In this document: positions 7,792 through 14,513 of the stretch, piece after piece | How the letters are laid out: every line of letters starts with the position of its first letter | How positions within the stretch are numbered: position 1 is the stretch's first letter | From: Acidobacteriota bacterium | GTDB lineage: Bacteria; Acidobacteriota; Terriglobia; Acidiferrales; UBA7541 | NCBI GenBank assembly: GCA_003223255.1 | Contig: QHYJ01000162.1 | Location: 1 to 32,632, forward strand | Length of the DNA stretch: 32,632 nt | Reading direction: 5' to 3' | Notes under the pieces: model-generated | Seen by the model: only the letters and a program-made list of their open reading frames with translations | Told to the model about the DNA's origin: nothing | Databases searched by the model: none | Made by a program: the position numbers and the translations under genes

Positions 7792-8556
7792 ATGGCGACC
7801 ACTTCGATTCGACAAAACCTGCTTCAGATTCAAGAAAGAATTGCCGCTGCCACCGCCCGGGTCGGTCGCCGCCCCGAAGACATTACCCTCATTGGCGTCT
7901 CGAAAACCCATCCAGCCATCGCCATCCAGGAAGCTTTTCAAGCGGGCGTAAGGCACTTCGGCGAAAACCGCGTGCAGGAATGGGAAGTCAAGCGCGTGGG
8001 CACTAACAATTTGTCCGCAACGTGGCACTTGATCGGTCATTTGCAAAGCAACAAAGCCGCGAAAGCAGCCAAGCTGTTTCATACCGTGGATTCTGTCGAC
8101 GATCTGGTGGTTGCACAAAAATTAGACCGCGCCAGGGCGGAAGCAGGCCTTCCTGCCAACCTTCGTGTGCTCATCGAAGTTCGTGTGGCAAAAGAAGAAA
8201 CCAAGAGCGGTGTCGAGATCGCCGCGCTTCCCGAGTTGGCGGAAAAAGTAGCCGCGCTGCCGCACTTGGATCTCGCCGGGCTCATGTGCATTCCTCCCTT
8301 TTTCGGGCCTGTAGGGGCGGGCCTTAGCCCGTCCCCGCCAGTAGAGGCTGGGGTTCAGCCCGGCGCCGTTTCTCCGGCCGACGCCGTTCGTCCTTATTTT
8401 CGCCGTTTGCGCGAATTGCGCGACGAACTGCGCGCCAAGCTTGCCCTGCCCCTGCCTGTTTTATCCATGGGGATGTCCCACGATTTCGAAGTGGCCATCG
8501 AAGAGGGCGCCACCGAAGTGCGCGTCGGTACGGCGCTGTTCGGAGGTCGCATGTAG
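7792..8556 (+). CDS. yggS: PLP homeostasis protein YggS/PROSC
   Basis: The 254-residue fold-III PLP protein has the cofactor lysine at Lys38 (LIGVSKTHP). The conserved blocks HFGENRVQE, WHLIGHLQSNKAA, IEVRVAKEETKSG, DLAGLMCIPPFF and SMGMSHDFEVAIEEGATEVRVG are all present. YggS-type proteins carry PLP and buffer its free pool, affecting amino-acid metabolism; no enzymatic activity is firmly known. Residues 174-193, between GLMCIPPFFGP and the RPYFRRLREL helix, are an extra 20-residue stretch that coincides exactly with two 30-base palindromic repeat units, keeping the frame. It is divergent from tmk. A YggU-type gene lies downstream after one unrelated gene, a loosened version of the yggS-yggT-yggU cluster. 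Confidence 0.92.
   Translation: MATTSIRQNLLQIQERIAAATARVGRRPEDITLIGVSKTHPAIAIQEAFQAGVRHFGENRVQEWEVKRVGTNNLSATWHLIGHLQSNKAAKAAKLFHTVDSVDDLVVAQKLDRARAEAGLPANLRVLIEVRVAKEETKSGVEIAALPELAEKVAALPHLDLAGLMCIPPFFGPVGAGLSPSPPVEAGVQPGAVSPADAVRPYFRRLRELRDELRAKLALPLPVLSMGMSHDFEVAIEEGATEVRVGTALFGGRM
8311..8370. repeat. Two tandem 30-bp palindromic repeat units inside yggS
   Basis: Unit one (8311-8340) starts GTAGGGGCGGGCCTTAGCCCG and unit two (8341-8370) starts GTAGAGGCTGGGGTTCAGCCCG, so both share the pattern GTAGxGGCxGGG...AGCCCG. Each folds into a hairpin: GGGGCGGGC against GCCCGTCCC (one G-T pair) around CTTA, and GGCTG against CAGCC around GGGTT. Being 60 bases, they add ten codons each without breaking the frame. 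Confidence 0.75.
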
Positions 8557-8581
8557 CGTCGACGGTTTTTTGGGGGAGAGG

Positions 8582-8599
8582 GCGGCGGCTTGCCGCCGC
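8582..8599. repeat. GC-rich perfect inverted repeat after yggS
   Basis: GCGGCGGC (8582-8589) is inverted against GCCGCCGC (8592-8599). It is 25 bases after the yggS stop, but no run of T follows on either strand, so it is not a standard terminator. Confidence 0.4.
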
Positions 8600-8635
8600 T
8601 TCCTGCTCGCCGAAGCTCGCTTGGATTGTGCCTAG

Positions 8636-8682
8636 GTGTCATGCCGAGCTGTAGCTCAGGCGTTTAGGCCTGAGGGATCATG
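8636..8682. repeat. Intergenic repeat, GTCAT...GGATC family, copy 2
   Basis: It opens GTGTCATGCCGAG and closes GAGGGATCATGG. Between them lies a perfect hairpin CTCAGGC (8655-8661) and GCCTGAG (8668-8674) around GTTTAG. Confidence 0.5.
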
Positions 8683-8781
8683 GCTGGACCAATGCACCAG
8701 CACGGTTAGTGCGAGCGATGAGAAATCTCTTTTCGCTTTTCATTCTCACCCAGCCAACTAAGGATCCGAGAGGTTTTTGTA

Positions 8782-9843
8782 ATGGCCACCTTATTCACGC
8801 CCTTTCGATTGCGAGAAATCCAACTGAAAAACAGAATTGTTGTTTCGCCGATGTGCGAATATTCCGCAGTGAATGGTCATCCACAGCCGTGGCATCTGGT
8901 GCATCTGGGAAGCCGCGCCGTGGGAGGTGCCGCGCTGGTGTTTACCGAAGCGACCGCCGTGGAAGCGCGCGGCAGAATCTCGCCTGCCGACACCGGCATG
9001 TATCTCGCTTCCCATGTCGACGCGTGGCGGCCCATTGTGGAATTTGTCCACAAACAAGGCGCCGTTGCCGGCATGCAGCTTGCGCATTCGGGCCGCAAGG
9101 GAAGCACCAAACCTCCTTGGCTCGGCGGCAAGAAAGTCATGGCCGAGGAAGGCGGATGGGAGCCGGTTGCTCCCAGCACCGAACCTTTTGATAAGCACTA
9201 TCCCATGCCGCGCGCGCTCACGGCGGGCGAGGTCCGCGAAATCGTGGACGCGTTTCGAAAAGCCACGGAGCGCGCCTTCGCAGCGGGCTGTGAAGTATTG
9301 GAAATTCATGCCGCTCACGGCTACCTGCTGCATGAGTTCCTCTCTCCGCTGAGCAATTTTCGCCAGGATGAATTTGGCGGCACTTTCGAGAATCGCATTC
9401 GCGTTCTCCTCCAGGTGATAGAGGCAGTCCGCGAAGTTTGGCCCGCGAGATTGCCGCTGTTCGTTCGCGTTTCCGCGACCGACTGGAAAGAAGGCGGCTG
9501 GGACCTGCACCAAACCATCGAGCTCAGCAAACGATTGAAGACCCTCGGCGTTGATCTCATCGATGTGTCGAGCGGCGGCCTCGTGCCGGGAGTGCAGATT
9601 CCCGTCGGGCCGGGCTATCAAGTAGGATTCGCTGGGCAGATTCGCAAGCAGGCAGCAATTGCCACCGGCGCGGTCGGCATGATTACCGAACCGGAGCAGG
9701 CGGAAACAATTTTGAGAGTGGGTCAAGCAGACTTGATCATCATGGCGCGCGAGCTGCTACGCGATCCCTATTGGCCGCGCCGCGCGGCCCAAATCCTGGG
9801 CGAAAGAATCCAGCCCCCCGTCCAATATGAACGCGCCTGGTAG
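8782..9843 (+). CDS. Old-yellow-enzyme NAD(P)H:flavin oxidoreductase (YqjM/NamA-like)
   Basis: This 353-residue FMN-dependent TIM-barrel reductase has the YqjM-subclass marks: SPMCEYS with Cys25 that tunes the flavin, QLAHSGRKGS, EIHAAHGYLLHEFLSPLSN, the GGTFENR segment, and LFVRVSATDW. YqjM enzymes reduce activated C=C bonds of enones and nitro compounds with NADPH in the cytoplasm; the native substrate is usually unknown. GAGAGG about ten bases upstream of ATG 8782 is a usable ribosome-binding site. It sits alone between repeat elements and is followed by a hairpin-plus-T terminator. Confidence 0.9.
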   Translation: MATLFTPFRLREIQLKNRIVVSPMCEYSAVNGHPQPWHLVHLGSRAVGGAALVFTEATAVEARGRISPADTGMYLASHVDAWRPIVEFVHKQGAVAGMQLAHSGRKGSTKPPWLGGKKVMAEEGGWEPVAPSTEPFDKHYPMPRALTAGEVREIVDAFRKATERAFAAGCEVLEIHAAHGYLLHEFLSPLSNFRQDEFGGTFENRIRVLLQVIEAVREVWPARLPLFVRVSATDWKEGGWDLHQTIELSKRLKTLGVDLIDVSSGGLVPGVQIPVGPGYQVGFAGQIRKQAAIATGAVGMITEPEQAETILRVGQADLIIMARELLRDPYWPRRAAQILGERIQPPVQYERAW

Positions 9844-9855
9844 CTCTTCGTGGCA

Positions 9856-9871
9856 CAGGCATTCCTGCCTG
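9856..9871. repeat. CAGGCA-TTCC-TGCCTG palindrome
   Basis: A perfect six-base inverted repeat (9856-9861 and 9866-9871) in the context GTGGCACAGGCATTCCTGCCTGAGG. This looks like another common short palindromic repeat of such genomes; it lies just past the oxidoreductase stop. Confidence 0.45.
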
Positions 9872-9917
9872 AGGGCTTTTGCCTTGCCCTGAGCCGTTCA
9901 CCGAGCGTCATATTGAG

Positions 9918-9945
9918 CGCAGCGAGAAATCCCGCTGCGTTTTTT
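9918..9945 (+). terminator. Rho-independent terminator candidate
   Basis: CGCAGCG (9918-9924) pairs perfectly with CGCTGCG (9933-9939) around AGAAATCC, and six T follow at once (9940-9945). It is 75 bases downstream of the oxidoreductase stop. The flanking GTCAT at 9907 suggests it was formed from a degenerate member of the GTCAT repeat family. Confidence 0.6.
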
Positions 9946-10568
9946 CGGCCGGGGTCTTTAGCCATCTGGTTATGGTTGAGAACCGGACCCTGCAAAACCG
10001 CCGGGACACGGTACAAAGCCCGACGCAGTAATTAGGTCTTTGGCGGCGGTCCGAACATTGACTAAGCCATCCCAGGCGAGGGCGGCTCGGAAAATCATCC
10101 GCCCACGCGTTCATAGCATGGGCGATCGCCGATTCCCCCATGCTGCCTATCCCGCGGCAAACACGCCACTGACTGCGAAAGACTAAAACCCGCCCCAGGC
10201 AGGCGAATTGTATACTTGCTAACCGCAGGAATCAAAAGCACTTCACTGGCAGTCCACTTATGCGCTCGCGCCGCGCCTTACTTCCTAAGCAGGCCCGGCA
10301 TGCTCATCTCGGTCAATGGTCATGCCACCAGACCGGTTTATTGCCTCGATGTAAGTCCTTTATTTGCCATTCTTAGAAAACTGCCGGGGTGTACATGATC
10401 TCTTCCCATTCTGGCCCTGGTTTCTCGCCGCCACGCCAAACGCCACTATCCTTCTTAGACTCAACATTTGCGACACTGGGTCAAAACAAACGACTCGATC
10501 TGCCTGTAAAATCAACCCATACGAAAATCCAGGGAAAGGGGGCGTAGCTCTAGCCGTAGAAACAGAAA
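9946..10568. other. Gap without a recognised gene
   Basis: About 620 bases between the oxidoreductase and the DUF167 gene. Short frames exist on both strands but none shows a recognisable motif or a ribosome-binding site. A TATACT at 10211 has no matching -35 element. No RNA structure was recognised. Confidence 0.4.
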
Positions 10569-10862
10569 ATGTTAGAAATTCAAGAACGCGAGGGCGGGAC
10601 GATCTTCTCCGTACGTGTCCAGCCCCGCGCCAGCAAAGATGAAGTTGCCGGAGAAATGGCCGGCGCGCTGAAGGTGCGCTTGCAGGCTCCGGCCGTCGAA
10701 AATCGCGCCAATGAAGCCCTGATCGAATTCTTGGCGCAACTTTTGAAAACGCCGAAGTCGGCTGTTAGAATTCTCAGCGGCGATCGTAGCCGCACCAAAC
10801 GCATCGAGATTCGCGGCGTGACCCAACAACAGATCCAGGCGTTACTTGCCGAGGAAGCCTGA
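10569..10862 (+). CDS. YggU/DUF167-family protein
   Basis: The 97-residue protein matches the compact alpha/beta DUF167 (YggU) fold: SVRVQPRASKDEV at the start, then LKVRLQAPAVENRANEALIEFLAQLL, and finally AVRILSGDRSRTKRIEI. The PRAS, PAVxxxANxAL and GxxSRxKxIxI signatures are all present. Molecular function is unknown; it is often found near yggS and yggT, as here, where one unrelated gene intervenes and yggT is missing. No strong ribosome-binding site precedes ATG 10569. Confidence 0.88.
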   Translation: MLEIQEREGGTIFSVRVQPRASKDEVAGEMAGALKVRLQAPAVENRANEALIEFLAQLLKTPKSAVRILSGDRSRTKRIEIRGVTQQQIQALLAEEA

Positions 10863-10885
10863 CCAATGAAAAAATGCGCTATAAC

Positions 10886-10963
10886 TTGTCATTCCGAGGA
10901 GCCGCTGGCGACACGGGTTCTGCGTCCCGGACGATTTTGCGGGACGAGGAATCTGCTTTTTCT
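10886..10963. repeat. Intergenic repeat, GTCAT...GGAATCTGCTTTTT family, copy 4
   Basis: It begins TTGTCATTCCGAG and ends GAGGAATCTGCTTTTTC. Inside is a perfect hairpin CGTCCCG (10923-10929) with CGGGACG (10940-10946). The element lies directly before the M24 peptidase start, so an open frame back to 10874 runs through it without being real protein. Confidence 0.55.
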
Positions 10964-10975
10964 TGGAAACTTCAA

Positions 10976-12154
10976 ATGAGTGCAAACATCCAAGGCATTC
11001 AAAATGATTTGCGCAACGCCAAGCTCGATGGCTGGCTGTTTTACGATTTTCGCGGTCGCGATCCCATCGCGCAGAACATCTTGCAACTGCCCAACGGTAT
11101 GCGCACGCGCCGCTGGTATTACTTCGTGCCCGCCAAGGGCGAACCGAAGAAGCTAGTCCACAAGATTGAATCGGAGTCGCTCGCCGCTTTGCCCGGAGAC
11201 ACACTGTATTACGCCGCGCAAGGCGAACTGCGCAAAAATCTCAAGAAGATTTTGGGCCGTGCGAAAAAAGTGGCCATGCAGTACTCGCCGAAAAACGAAA
11301 TTCCTTACGTGGCCATGGTAGATGCGGGCACAGTCGAGCTCGTTCGCGGCGCCGGAGCAAAAGTGGTGAGTTCCGCCGACCTGGTACAAAAATACGAAGC
11401 CTGCTGGACTGTTGCGCAGAAGGAGTCCCATTTTTCTGCTGGAGTCATCATCGACCGCATTGTGCGCGACGCCTTTGAGCATGCGGCTAAATGCGTCCGC
11501 GAGGAAAAATTACTGACGGAATACGATTTGAAGCAGTGGATTCTGAAAGAGTTTGAAGCTGCGGGCATCTGGGCGGAAGAAGGCCCCGACATCGCCGTGA
11601 ACGCCCACGCCAGTGATCCGCACTACGGTCCCACGGCGGATTCCGCGGCGCCCATCCGCGAAGGCGACTTGTTGCTCCTGGATGTGTGGGGAAAGAAAAA
11701 AACGCCGGGAAGCGTTTATTACGACGTGACCTGGATGGGCTATCTCGGCGCGAAAGTGCCGGAAAAATATTCAAAGATTTTTGCCGTGGTGCGCAAAGCG
11801 CGCGACCAGGCTGTGGAATTGATTCGCGCTCACGTCGCGAAGGGCAAACCGCTCGAGGGCTGGCAGGTGGACAAGGCCGCCCGTGGCGTTATTGAAAAAG
11901 CCGGATACGGGAAATACTTCTTTCATCGGACGGGCCACAGCATCGGCGAAAAAGTTCATGGCAACGGCGTGAACATGGATGGCCTCGAAACGCACGACGC
12001 GCGCCATCTCATCGCACATACGTGCAATTCCGTCGAGCCGGGAATTTATCTCCCCGAATTTGGAGTGCGCACCGAAGTGAACGTCTATATTGACGAAAAA
12101 GAAGCGCGCGTCACCGGCGCCGTGCAAAACGAAATTCTACCGTTGCTCGCATAG
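10976..12154 (+). CDS. M24-family metallopeptidase (Xaa-Pro aminopeptidase-like)
   Basis: The 392-residue protein has a creatinase-like N-terminal domain (SANIQGIQNDLRNAKLDGWL) and a C-terminal pita-bread domain. The five metal ligands of M24 are visible in order: Asp in LLLLDVWGKK, Asp in VYYDVTWMG, His in HRTGHSIG, Glu in SVEPGIYLPE and Glu in GVRTEVNV. Such enzymes remove N-terminal residues before proline using two Mn or Co ions; cytoplasmic location is likely as there is no signal peptide. I chose ATG 10976 because conserved sequence starts there and upstream codons fall in a palindromic repeat. The DVWGKK variant of the usual DIGA motif marks a particular subfamily whose substrate I do not know. 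Confidence 0.85.
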   Translation: MSANIQGIQNDLRNAKLDGWLFYDFRGRDPIAQNILQLPNGMRTRRWYYFVPAKGEPKKLVHKIESESLAALPGDTLYYAAQGELRKNLKKILGRAKKVAMQYSPKNEIPYVAMVDAGTVELVRGAGAKVVSSADLVQKYEACWTVAQKESHFSAGVIIDRIVRDAFEHAAKCVREEKLLTEYDLKQWILKEFEAAGIWAEEGPDIAVNAHASDPHYGPTADSAAPIREGDLLLLDVWGKKKTPGSVYYDVTWMGYLGAKVPEKYSKIFAVVRKARDQAVELIRAHVAKGKPLEGWQVDKAARGVIEKAGYGKYFFHRTGHSIGEKVHGNGVNMDGLETHDARHLIAHTCNSVEPGIYLPEFGVRTEVNVYIDEKEARVTGAVQNEILPLLA

Positions 12155-12175
12155 TCTAGGAGAAGAAGGAAAAGA

Positions 12176-12598
12176 ATGGCTGAAGAAACAACCGCGCCCG
12201 CACCAGTAAGTCGGGCGCGCGATTCCAAGCACGACACCATCGCTTTACTGGTCGGCGCAGCGGGTTGGCTCGTGCCCGGGCTCGGTCATGCCCTGCTGAA
12301 AATGTGGGGCCGCGCGATCATTTGTTTTGTGACCGTCGGCGTGCTCGTCTGGGTTGGTGCCGGGATGCGAGGAAATCTTTTCACCTCGCGAGGGAATGAC
12401 GCTTTCGATTCGCTGGGCTACATCGCCGATTTGGGCACCGGGAGCTTTTATTTGGTAGCCAGATCCCTCGAAACGAATGGGCCGGACGTATCGCACGCCG
12501 ATGGCGATTATGGGACCAGGTTCCTGGCTACTGCCGGCGTGTTTAATTTGCTGGCGGCGTTGCATGCTTACGAAGCGGCGCGAGGATGCAAAGCATGA
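12176..12598 (+). CDS. Small membrane protein, DUF6677-like
   Basis: The 140-residue protein starts after a purine-rich ribosome-binding stretch (GGAGAAGAAGGAAAAG), only 21 bases after the M24 stop. It has a short acidic N-terminus, then hydrophobic segments ALLVGAAGWLVPGLGHALL and AIICFVTVGVLVWVGAGM, and a weaker one near FLATAGVFNLLAALHAYEA. The GWLVPGLGH motif resembles small acidobacterial membrane proteins grouped, from memory, as DUF6677; this was not checked. Function unknown. It overlaps the next gene in an ATGA arrangement, so both are probably co-translated in the inner membrane. Confidence 0.72.
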   Translation: MAEETTAPAPVSRARDSKHDTIALLVGAAGWLVPGLGHALLKMWGRAIICFVTVGVLVWVGAGMRGNLFTSRGNDAFDSLGYIADLGTGSFYLVARSLETNGPDVSHADGDYGTRFLATAGVFNLLAALHAYEAARGCKA

Positions 12599-12816
12599 CA
12601 GCGTTGAGGACAATGGGCTTTTTTGCCGTGATGCTGGCACTGCAGCTCAGCCACTTCCAGGCGCTGGTGATTTTTGCCGTGGTGATTTCCGTTGCCTTCG
12701 GGTTTTTGGGACGGCGCCAGCCCAAGGAGCGCCTCAAGTACATCCTCTGGACGCTGTTTCTTTTCCTCTTGATCGGCGTGGGCATCGGCTGGGCTATGTA
12801 TCCCTTCTCGCATTGA
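12595..12816 (+). CDS. Tiny two-helix membrane protein
   Basis: The 73-residue protein has two hydrophobic segments (TMGFFAVMLALQLSHFQALVIF region and YILWTLFLFLLIGVGIGWAM) joined by a basic loop GRRQPKERLKY. ATG 12595 forms an ATGA overlap with the previous stop, and GAGG lies nine bases upstream; ATG 12586 is the alternative. Conserved coupling with the previous gene suggests a two-protein membrane unit, but no function can be assigned. Confidence 0.65.
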   Translation: MTALRTMGFFAVMLALQLSHFQALVIFAVVISVAFGFLGRRQPKERLKYILWTLFLFLLIGVGIGWAMYPFSH

Positions 12817-12911
12817 CACGCGGAGCATCTCGCTCTTTCGCGTTGAGAGGCTTGCACGGAGCAAGCGATCGCCCTGAAAAGCTCGCGCTGAGGTATGCCG
12901 GTTCCAGCTCG

Positions 12912-13046
12912 TCAGTTGTGCGGGCATCCAAGCGGCCAGTTATATTTGCGTTCGGATTCCTTGATGGTCAAATCCTTGATGGAGGCAAAGCGTGCGCGCA
13001 TCAGACCGTGTTCATCGAATTCCCAGTTCGCATTGCCGTAGGCACA
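12912..13046 (-). pseudogene. C-terminal remnant of a DUF1348/SnoaL-like protein
   Basis: The minus strand encodes [20 protein letters not shown], then [20 protein letters not shown], ending shortly after. This matches the family pattern YGNxNWEFDxxGLMRxRxAS-NDxPIxExxRxxxWPLG of DUF1348 (nuclear-transport-factor-2-like) proteins. Nothing homologous precedes it in any minus-strand frame, so the N-terminal two thirds are gone. The rest of the gap 12817-13352 holds no other recognised gene. Confidence 0.65.
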
Positions 13047-13208
13047 AAAGGAGGCCGACGCTGAGCTGCTCGAACGAACCGAGGGGATCCGCAAGCGCTG
13101 GATCGCATACTGGCTTATCACCACAGGACACTGCGCTACGATGACCGGGACCCAAAGTGAAGGCAGGTCGGCAAAATGTGCAAAAGAACTAGAAAACGAG
13201 CGCGAGCC

Positions 13209-13232
13209 ATAGTATCCGCGTGCGTATACTAT
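13209..13232. promoter_or_regulatory. ATAGTAT-ATACTAT inverted repeat upstream of the S9 peptidase
   Basis: ATAGTAT (13209-13215) and ATACTAT (13226-13232) are perfectly inverted with 10 bases between. They lie 120 bases upstream of the peptidase start in an otherwise GC-rich gap, the typical shape of a dimeric repressor site. TATACT (13225-13230) could double as a -10 element, but I see no good -35. Confidence 0.35.
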
Positions 13233-13352
13233 ATCGGTTCCTAGGCTGTGCCCAGAGCCTCAATTCTCATTGGAAATGCGAACCGAACCGACTGAAAAGT
13301 TTCCGCCTAAGCCACAATTCCGTGCTCACAAATGGGACGGGGAGGCTAAGAA

Positions 13353-14513
13353 ATGAGAGTCGTGACCCCGCTCGCGAAAGTTCTTGTTCCAGGGTTAATC
13401 CTCTTCTGTGCAGCGCCCGCCCGGGCACAAGGCACCCGCGCCGACTACGAGCGCGCAGCGCGGTTCTTGACGGGTGATCTGGGGAAGCTCGTCCAAGGGG
13501 CGGATATCAGGCCGACCTGGATCGAGGACAGCGACCAATTCTGGTATCAGAAGCCGGGTCTCGACACGGAATTCGTTCTTATCAATACGACAAAGAACAC
13601 ACGAGGCCCCGCCTTCGATCAGGCGAAGCTGGCGGAGGAGCTGTCGAAAGCAACGAGGAGGCAGATCCGGGCAAAGCGGGCGGCTATTCGCTTTGCGGCC
13701 GAAGGCCAACGTTGGACCTGCATTCTTTCAACTTATGCGTGCTTGCGGGAGAAACTGCCTCCCGAACGGGAGGAGGTATCTCCCGACGGAAATTGGTCTG
13801 CGTTTGTTGAGCAATACAATCTTTACCTTCGCAATCTTTGGACGGGTACAGTGGCCCAGTTAACAACGGACGGCGAAAAATCGTGGGACTACGCCACGCC
13901 ACTGCCCTCTTCGGATCTTCTCGTCCGCGAGGGGACTGAAAGAGTGGAGCAACACGCGGCAGTCTTCTGGTCCCCCGATTCAAGCAAGCTAGTGACCTAT
14001 CGCATCGACTCGCGCAACGCGGGGAGATTCACGACTCTGCAATTTGTGCCCCCTGACCAACTCAGGCCCAAGGCCTTCACCTACGTCTATCCTCTGCCTG
14101 GAGAAATCGTGCCCACAGCGCAGCCGATCATCTTTGACGTGCAAGCCTTGCATCGCACGGATATTCAAACAGCACCCCTCGAAATCTATTTTCAAGGCGG
14201 CCCGTCCTTCTCCTGGTACAAAGACAGCAAGCGAATTCACTACATGTTCCGCTCGCGCGGCGACAAGCGATTTGAGTACCGTGAAGTGGACGCCGACACG
14301 GGCAAACAGCGTGTCGTGGTCGAGGAGGAAGCCAAGACTTACATCGACCCCGGAGAAAACCGAGCCATACCCGTCAACGAAGGTGCAGAAATTCTGGTGA
14401 CCTCAGAACGCGACGGCTGGAACCACATTTTATCTCTACAACGGAAAAACGGGGAGCTTGGTAAACCAGGTCACAAAGGGGCCTTGGGTGGTGCGAAGCA
14501 TCGCCCATGTTGA
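13353..14513 (+). CDS. Dipeptidyl-peptidase-IV-like S9 peptidase, N-terminal part (frameshifted)
   Basis: This frame holds the exported N-terminal half: a signal peptide (LAKVLVPGLILFCAAPARAQ, cleavage likely after ARA) and the beta-propeller domain of DPP-IV-like peptidases, with recurring WSPDSSKLVTYR, WYKDSKRIHYMFRSR and SERDGWNH blade motifs. GGGGAGG about ten bases upstream supports ATG 13353. The true protein sequence ends around 14430: after DGWNHI the frame turns to LSLQRKNGELGKPGHKG, which is out of frame. Removing one T from the TTTT at 14428-14431 restores HIYLYNGKTG and continues into the catalytic half, giving one protein of 756 residues, the normal length for DPP-IV. It would cleave Xaa-Pro dipeptides from peptides in the periplasm. 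Confidence 0.82.
   Translation: MRVVTPLAKVLVPGLILFCAAPARAQGTRADYERAARFLTGDLGKLVQGADIRPTWIEDSDQFWYQKPGLDTEFVLINTTKNTRGPAFDQAKLAEELSKATRRQIRAKRAAIRFAAEGQRWTCILSTYACLREKLPPEREEVSPDGNWSAFVEQYNLYLRNLWTGTVAQLTTDGEKSWDYATPLPSSDLLVREGTERVEQHAAVFWSPDSSKLVTYRIDSRNAGRFTTLQFVPPDQLRPKAFTYVYPLPGEIVPTAQPIIFDVQALHRTDIQTAPLEIYFQGGPSFSWYKDSKRIHYMFRSRGDKRFEYREVDADTGKQRVVVEEEAKTYIDPGENRAIPVNEGAEILVTSERDGWNHILSLQRKNGELGKPGHKGALGGAKHRPC

Noticed and set aside
8791-9726. 311-codon minus-strand frame opposite the oxidoreductase
   Set aside because: Antisense of a clear old-yellow-enzyme gene; no motif.
9946-10568. A tRNA or small RNA in the long gap before the DUF167 gene
   Set aside because: No cloverleaf pattern, T-loop consensus or terminator-like hairpin could be identified by eye.
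7667-10963. The 7.6-11 kb repeats as a CRISPR array
   Set aside because: Copies are few, of unequal length, separated by whole genes, and share only their ends; no cas genes are present.
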